Positions 7,301 to 9,790 of a stretch of 9,790 bases of DNA are shown here, piece after piece. Position 1 is the stretch's first letter; every line of letters begins with the position of its first letter. This DNA comes from Planctomycetaceae bacterium. Lineage in GTDB: Bacteria > Planctomycetota > Planctomycetia > Pirellulales > Thermoguttaceae. The stretch covers positions 1-9,790 of the forward strand of contig JAITQV010000127.1 of the NCBI GenBank assembly GCA_031288765.1, written 5' to 3'. Both the position numbers and the translations under genes were made by a program. Below the pieces are notes generated by a model that was given only the letters and a program-made list of their open reading frames with translations, searched no databases and had not been told where the DNA came from.

Positions 7301-7589
7301 TTACGAGAGCCTTTTAATTGAAGACCGGAAACCTGCCGGTTTTGAACCGGTAGATGTTCGGAGCGGTTATAACGGTAACGAATTGGGGGCTTATGTTGAA
7401 TTTCGTGACGAGCGGGTTGTGTTCTTTGTTTATCGTCTGGCACGCGGCAAACATTCCGTAACATACCGTCTCCGCGCCGAACAACCCGGCGAATTTAGCG
7501 CATTACCCGCCGGAATCGAAGCTATGTACGCTCCCGAACTCAAAGGAAATTCGGACGAAAATAAAGTCCGAATTCAGGACAAAAAATAA
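1362..7589 (+). CDS. Secreted thioester-containing alpha-2-macroglobulin family protein with TPR-like N-terminus
   Basis: This 2075-residue protein is expected to trap proteases outside the cytoplasm: cleavage of a bait region exposes a thioester that bonds to the attacker. A Sec signal (about 1-24, ending AVVYA) has no lipobox cysteine, unlike the E. coli lipoprotein homologue. Residues about 37-400 are mainly helical with a TPR-like repeat near 352-383. Macroglobulin-like domains follow: MG2 motif TDRPVYRP at 657-664, FRVEEYKKPEYEV at 745-757, a Trp/Tyr-rich insert at 803-853, VEVKPSAETYKPGEKA from 1131, a bait-region candidate at about 1175-1305, and the A2M domain from about 1308. The thioester domain carries GCTEQ (Cys1532, Gln1535) and W-G-W-F near 1600. 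The C-terminal domain (about 1914-2075) has DRKPAGFEPV at 1988. It is longer than the 1500-1650 residues usual in enterobacteria. The start is the only one that gives a signal peptide. No Shine-Dalgarno is seen. Family certain, physiological target unknown. Confidence 0.95.
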   Translation: MQRFILLTVLFFVFSSVWAVVYAAVYVTESVDRENPVSAAQKLMNQGLHKDALDLLRPWILDPKTVETEIPDKDTAVTSVCQLLQKLNRVSETDEFLEKAAEIHQTNWKMLIRIALTYTHGIDHHGYIIDGTFQRGQLRGGNGQHVTTMERDRVRALQIYVNAMPLVLKDKDKKESGSFFLQFAEAVTFNDRLNNNAWKLQSLTDLNDLPDYETHWYGGSMSKAPVDAEDNPVYYYVPESWETAKNDGERWRWLLNQAEKQNPDLRNQTLLQRAQFNKSQFGEQTLQTFFRNMQTAPETTASILNLETLNDNETTAQLATGIKRFKIPDEFNYIALYKKIQETGDQNMEITALESLAGIYKNRRQFPRAADCYKKMIQKYSDNRKKHWQEQFDQINGNWGRFEPSGSKVAGLHAELRYVFRNGKKVNLTAHRIDDKKLIDDIKTYLQSKPSKLDWNKIHIDQIGQRLFYGDDQKTVREKYLGEEVTKWSVELQPYEKHFNQATTISVPIHQAGTYLIRAEMENGNVESVVLWLNDTVIVQKTQNKGALYFVADAETGKPVTEAEVHFFGYKMENVSSPAANNRQRQNPQPVWTFANITKQTDENGSVILEEKHNNFTWLAEVNVPSQKRFAYLGFNHIWFYNYNYSQYNSVKTFVITDRPVYRPNDTVKIKTWIGTAKYDLPDTNEWADKTIYYEIYNPRGEKIVEKTNVKLDAYGGMTAELELPKEAMLGNYHINVNNFDNGFFRVEEYKKPEYEVTIDAPKEPVKLGDKITVTIQAKYYFGSPVTDATVKYKILSEKANADWYPIRYWDWFYGCGYSWFAYDSPWLNGWYRWGCSRPLPFWLPHYSGPPEVIAEQEVRISENGTVKVVIDTEIAKQMFPNDNRKYTITAEVIDKSRRTIVGTGSVLVSKEPFKIYAWTDCGFYRPNQKIGASFQARRLDGKPVSGNGTVKLYKINYNNDNEKTVAHEHEVHSETVTFNEDGTAQITLNAAESGQYRISCTLNDQEGGYVFNVYEQNNQQSPKQQSASFKYNAIELIPDKAEYAPGENVTLRINTERENSFVILFTRTANGIVSEWQLLRLSGKSHEISIPVELRDMPNFFIEALTVSGGEMINETKEIVVPPQKKVLNVEVKPSAETYKPGEKAKAELVVTDLDGKPVSGQITVAVYDKSIEYISGGSNVRDIKEFFWKWRRHHVPRSESNLLRYFNTIPEPNKPVMQNLGVFGNILLPLYKSGEGTVRLDFNENFNENGKNIIMGKGILQRGMFAGKADQGVSLGLAVTDNFSAFNTESTMALPAEESIVTTSVEPVIRKNFADTALWIGTLETNEKGVAQIELDMPESLTTWKINVWTMAHGTRVGYGNSEVITRKDLILRMQTPRFLIEKDKVLLTANVHNYLKTEKEVEVVLEIDDHLLTKTPSSAKIKIAPDNETRIDWIVETKTAGNTVIRMKALTDEESDAMEKTLPVYVHGMLKQDSFSAYIAPEKDSATITVNVPAERQPEKTKLTVRFSPTLAMSMIDALPYLADYPYGCTEQTLNRFLPTVIVHKLLAHGYQLPVEGGKDWAIARKISPVFDKEQITEMVRDGVTKLTNMQNADGGWGWFGGYGEHSSAHLTALVVHGLKLAQRNDVAVDSIVPNRGRDWLYRYQKEQVELLNNSLLSNEEKKEKRTKLYADDTDAFVVMVLAEVEDRFGLMGTEMTKMREYLWRDRGKLSPYGAAMFGIALKTWKLNGNDEKAEACVKIIEQYLVQDDENQTAYLNLNNYSGWCWWAWHGSEFETQAYYLKLLMRTNPKSSVAPRLVKYLLNNRRHATYWNSTRDTAICIEAFAEFLKATGEDKPNMTVDVLIDGNIKKSVEFTPENLLTVDNTLILEGDAVSSLSNGEHKIELRKRGNNPLYATVYLENFTLEDPIQKSGLEVKIERKIYKLVRDENASAQVAGNRGQVLEQKVEKYKRHLTEPLCDVLSGDLIEVELIVESKNDYESLLIEDRKPAGFEPVDVRSGYNGNELGAYVEFRDERVVFFVYRLARGKHSVTYRLRAEQPGEFSALPAGIEAMYAPELKGNSDENKVRIQDKK

Positions 7590-7590
7590 T

Positions 7591-7635
7591 CGTAATTGTT
7601 TACAAATATTTTTGAAAACAAAAATAAATATTACG
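7591..7635. terminator. AT-rich hairpin between convergent genes, possible bidirectional terminator
   Basis: In the 63-bp gap between the two stop codons, TATTTTTG (7607-7614) pairs perfectly with CAAAAATA (7619-7626) around AAAA, and CGTAAT (7591-7596) can pair with ATTACG (7630-7635) outside it. The position suits termination of both genes, but the stem is AT-rich with an asymmetric internal loop and lacks a clean U-tract. Confidence 0.4.
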
Positions 7636-7652
7636 GAAAAACGAAAGGAATA

Positions 7653-9689
7653 TTATTGTTCCGGTTTTGCCGATTGAATCAAATCGGGAACATCGTATTC
7701 GAGTAAAGCCCCGTGAACAAGATTTGTAATCGGATAAAACGAACAACCAACCTGAACAACATCATACCATGACCGAACCGGTTTATCGAGTTTCAAACCG
7801 GAAAAGAGCGGCGGTTCCAACACTGCGGCGTGTAACGCAACAAGTCCCACCGTTTCCCCCGACGCAATAATTTCAATTTTTTGTGCGGAATTACTTTCCG
7901 ACAACCAACGCGCTGTAACTAATAAATCTTCCGTTCTCATTCCGACATAAGATTTACCGAGTAAATACGCCAGATAATAATCGGTTCCGTCGGTTCCGAA
8001 CCATTGAAACTCGTAATATTGTGAACGTATCGCCTGCGTTTCGCCAAGACCGCGAAGATCAACCGCAACAACAGTTTTACCGTTACGAAGCAATGTTGCG
8101 ATTCGCGGCAAATCCGCCGTCTTGCTTTTTTCGTGTAGAAATATTGTTGTTCCTTTCGCTTCCGTTTTCGGAACGAATTTCAGAGCCGGAAGAAGAATTT
8201 TACCGTTTTCCGTTTTAATCACAAAACGTTCAATATCGGCGGTGATTTCTTTTAGTGTTTCGGGAATTTCTGTTTTTCCTTTGTTTTCGACAGACACCGC
8301 CGGAATTTCACCAAGCGGACGAACTCCGGTAATTTTCCGAATTGTTGCAACAAACTCATTGTTGCCGCGGTTTTCGTTCTTTGTTTTTCGAACGGCAAGC
8401 AATTCATTATTGTAATCACGATTCAGGTCAAAGGTTGATCTGGCTTCGTCGAGTTTCAAGACTTCACCGTTTGGTGTTGCGAGAAATTCTTTCGGATCGA
8501 AAATCGGCATATTTTCTGCTTCGAAAATCTGTTCATCGCGTCCGGCAAGCCAGCGAAGCAGCCAACGAATAGAACCTTCACGTAAATTTTTTTGCCAGCC
8601 GTGTTCGGCGTCATGTTCGATAACGGACATTTTTTCAGCGTAACCGAATCGATCAAAAATCCGTTTGGCATTCCGCGCGGCTTTCCATGCACCTTCGACG
8701 GGAAAGAAATCTTTTGTTGTGGTTTCGAGCAAGGTCGGTTTCGGCGCACGCATGATACAATAATCAACGTGATCCATTCCGAAGGCGAGTTGACCGAAAA
8801 TATTTTGTTCGGCGTCCTGAGCATTGATTTTAGGAATCAGGGAATCGTACAAACCGCAAAGATAACAAGCCGGAACCGCCGCCGTAACACGTTCGTCCAG
8901 CGCCATAATGTACGAAGTTTGTGTTCCGCCGCCGCTTGTTCCCGTAACACCGATTTTATCCGGTATCACATCGGGACGGCTTTGCAGATAATCGATTGCC
9001 CGAACCATGTCCCAATATTCAAAGGTTGCCGTGTTACGACCGAGCAAAATACTTCCCGCCCCGATGAGATTATGAGCCGGAACACATTGAGTAACGGGTT
9101 TTCCGTCTTGGGTCAAACGTTGGGAGCGTTCGCCTTGATCAATGGGATCAATCGACATTGCCAGTAAACCGTTTGATGCGGCAAGAGCGGCAACTTGCTG
9201 ATAATCTTCGAATGCTTTTGCGGTGCCGGCATGACCGCTGACAACCAATACTGCGGGATAAGGCGGTTTGAAACGTGTTACATCCGGCAGAAAAACAGCG
9301 GCGGAAACATAAAATTTCGGAACACTTTCAAAAACAAGCATTTCAACACGATAAGCATTTTTACCGGCGGTTCCTTTTTCGAAAGTTTTTGTAACTTGCG
9401 GATTCAACGGCGAATTTTGATCCCATGTTTTACCGAGTTGACGAAGGAAAAATTCTTTCCGTTCCGCCTGATATTTTGTAATATCGTCCGGTGTTTTGAG
9501 TTTGTCGTAACGCTGTTGCCAAACGGTTTGGGCGTTGGCGATTTCACCGGAAAGAAATGTTTTCATCATTTCCTTTGGTTGGAAGTCGGCGGAAAGAACA
9601 TCGCCGTTAAATGGTTTTTCTGCGTCTTGTGCCAAAGTATTGGACAGGAAAAACACAGTAAACAGAACAAAAATAATTATTCGTTTCAT
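7653..9689 (-). CDS. Exported two-domain alpha/beta-hydrolase, acetyl xylan esterase-like
   Basis: This 678-residue protein begins with a signal peptide (cleavage likely after SNTLA, residue 20). The first hydrolase domain (about 90-400) has a GxSxG nucleophile elbow, GTSGG with Ser252, then Asp327 in TKDFFPVEG and His363 in AEHGW, forming a complete Ser-Asp-His triad. The strand SGHAG and the motif DPIDQGER resemble acetyl xylan esterase or dienelactone hydrolase-like proteins common in Planctomycetota, which would suggest removal of ester groups from polysaccharide. The substrate cannot be read from sequence. The second domain (about 490-678) has the hydrolase-like DLRGLGET strand, but its elbow reads IIASGETVG with Gly611 where the serine should be. 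The protein stops soon after YDVPDL, before the strands that would carry Asp and His. The second domain is therefore probably structural. The gene is convergent with the macroglobulin gene and separately transcribed. No Shine-Dalgarno is seen upstream. Confidence 0.9.
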   Translation of the reverse strand: MKRIIIFVLFTVFFLSNTLAQDAEKPFNGDVLSADFQPKEMMKTFLSGEIANAQTVWQQRYDKLKTPDDITKYQAERKEFFLRQLGKTWDQNSPLNPQVTKTFEKGTAGKNAYRVEMLVFESVPKFYVSAAVFLPDVTRFKPPYPAVLVVSGHAGTAKAFEDYQQVAALAASNGLLAMSIDPIDQGERSQRLTQDGKPVTQCVPAHNLIGAGSILLGRNTATFEYWDMVRAIDYLQSRPDVIPDKIGVTGTSGGGTQTSYIMALDERVTAAVPACYLCGLYDSLIPKINAQDAEQNIFGQLAFGMDHVDYCIMRAPKPTLLETTTKDFFPVEGAWKAARNAKRIFDRFGYAEKMSVIEHDAEHGWQKNLREGSIRWLLRWLAGRDEQIFEAENMPIFDPKEFLATPNGEVLKLDEARSTFDLNRDYNNELLAVRKTKNENRGNNEFVATIRKITGVRPLGEIPAVSVENKGKTEIPETLKEITADIERFVIKTENGKILLPALKFVPKTEAKGTTIFLHEKSKTADLPRIATLLRNGKTVVAVDLRGLGETQAIRSQYYEFQWFGTDGTDYYLAYLLGKSYVGMRTEDLLVTARWLSESNSAQKIEIIASGETVGLVALHAAVLEPPLFSGLKLDKPVRSWYDVVQVGCSFYPITNLVHGALLEYDVPDLIQSAKPEQ

Positions 9690-9790
9690 TGGATTAAAAT
9701 TGGGTTAACGGGTTAAGATATTTGTGATAGTTTACATAAATTTACAAAAAGCAGGCGACATTCCGGCGAATTATCGCCCACTTTTCGAGT
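9690..9790 (-). promoter_or_regulatory. Upstream region of the hydrolase gene
   Basis: These 101 bp hold no gene. On the minus strand an AT-rich stretch (about 9720-9750) precedes CTTAACCCGTTAACCC near the start codon, but I see no convincing -35/-10 pair. A small hairpin, GGCGA (9765-9769) with TCGCC (9774-9778) around ATTA, lies near the window edge and may belong to the end of a neighbouring transcription unit. Confidence 0.35.

Noticed and set aside
8592..9716. Long plus-strand frames (191 and 173 codons) opposite the hydrolase gene, and several minus-strand frames opposite the macroglobulin gene
   Set aside because: They are antisense to genes with clear family motifs and show no domain, signal peptide or start context of their own.
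9765..9778. Intrinsic terminator at the right edge
   Set aside because: The 5-bp stem is not followed directly by a T-run on either strand, and the window ends before any neighbouring gene can be seen.

Overview
The window holds two long, convergent protein genes preceded by about 1.36 kb of gene-free DNA packed with palindromic repeats. Both proteins are predicted to be exported. Coding DNA is moderately AT-rich, neither start codon has a convincing Shine-Dalgarno sequence, and the protein architectures (a very large alpha-2-macroglobulin with an added helical N-terminus, and a secreted tandem alpha/beta-hydrolase) are ones I associate with Planctomycetota. Bacteroidota or another gut or environmental lineage cannot be excluded. 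The assignment is an inference at about even odds.

Positions 1-1361 contain no believable gene. At 58-238 lies a 181-bp nearly perfect nested inverted repeat. From 284 to 1131 follows a mosaic of more than a dozen short hairpins, a roughly 135-bp block present twice (373-510 and 692-822), inverted and rearranged pieces of the same modules (919-1131), and a 7-bp tandem repeat (GTGGAGA). Several modules keep their palindromic form while the stem sequence changes on both sides. A 14-bp direct repeat (263-276 and 1152-1165) brackets the cluster. Positions 1166-1361 look like the promoter and leader of the first gene.

Positions 1362-7589 (+) encode a 2075-residue secreted alpha-2-macroglobulin-family protein with an intact thioester motif (C1532-T-E-Q1535), a TPR-like N-terminal region, a Trp/Tyr-rich insert and a bait-region candidate. 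Its expected role is to trap proteases outside the cytoplasm. After a 63-bp gap holding an AT-rich hairpin, positions 7653-9689 (-) encode a 678-residue exported two-domain alpha/beta-hydrolase related to acetyl xylan esterases. Its first domain has a complete Ser252/Asp327/His363 triad. Its second lacks the nucleophile serine and ends early. The two genes are convergent and not in one operon, so apart from both acting outside the cytoplasm nothing in the window ties their functions together. The last 101 bp are the upstream region of the hydrolase gene.

I found no rRNA, tRNA, CRISPR array, transposase or known defence system. The unusual material is the palindrome-rich region and some features of the two proteins.
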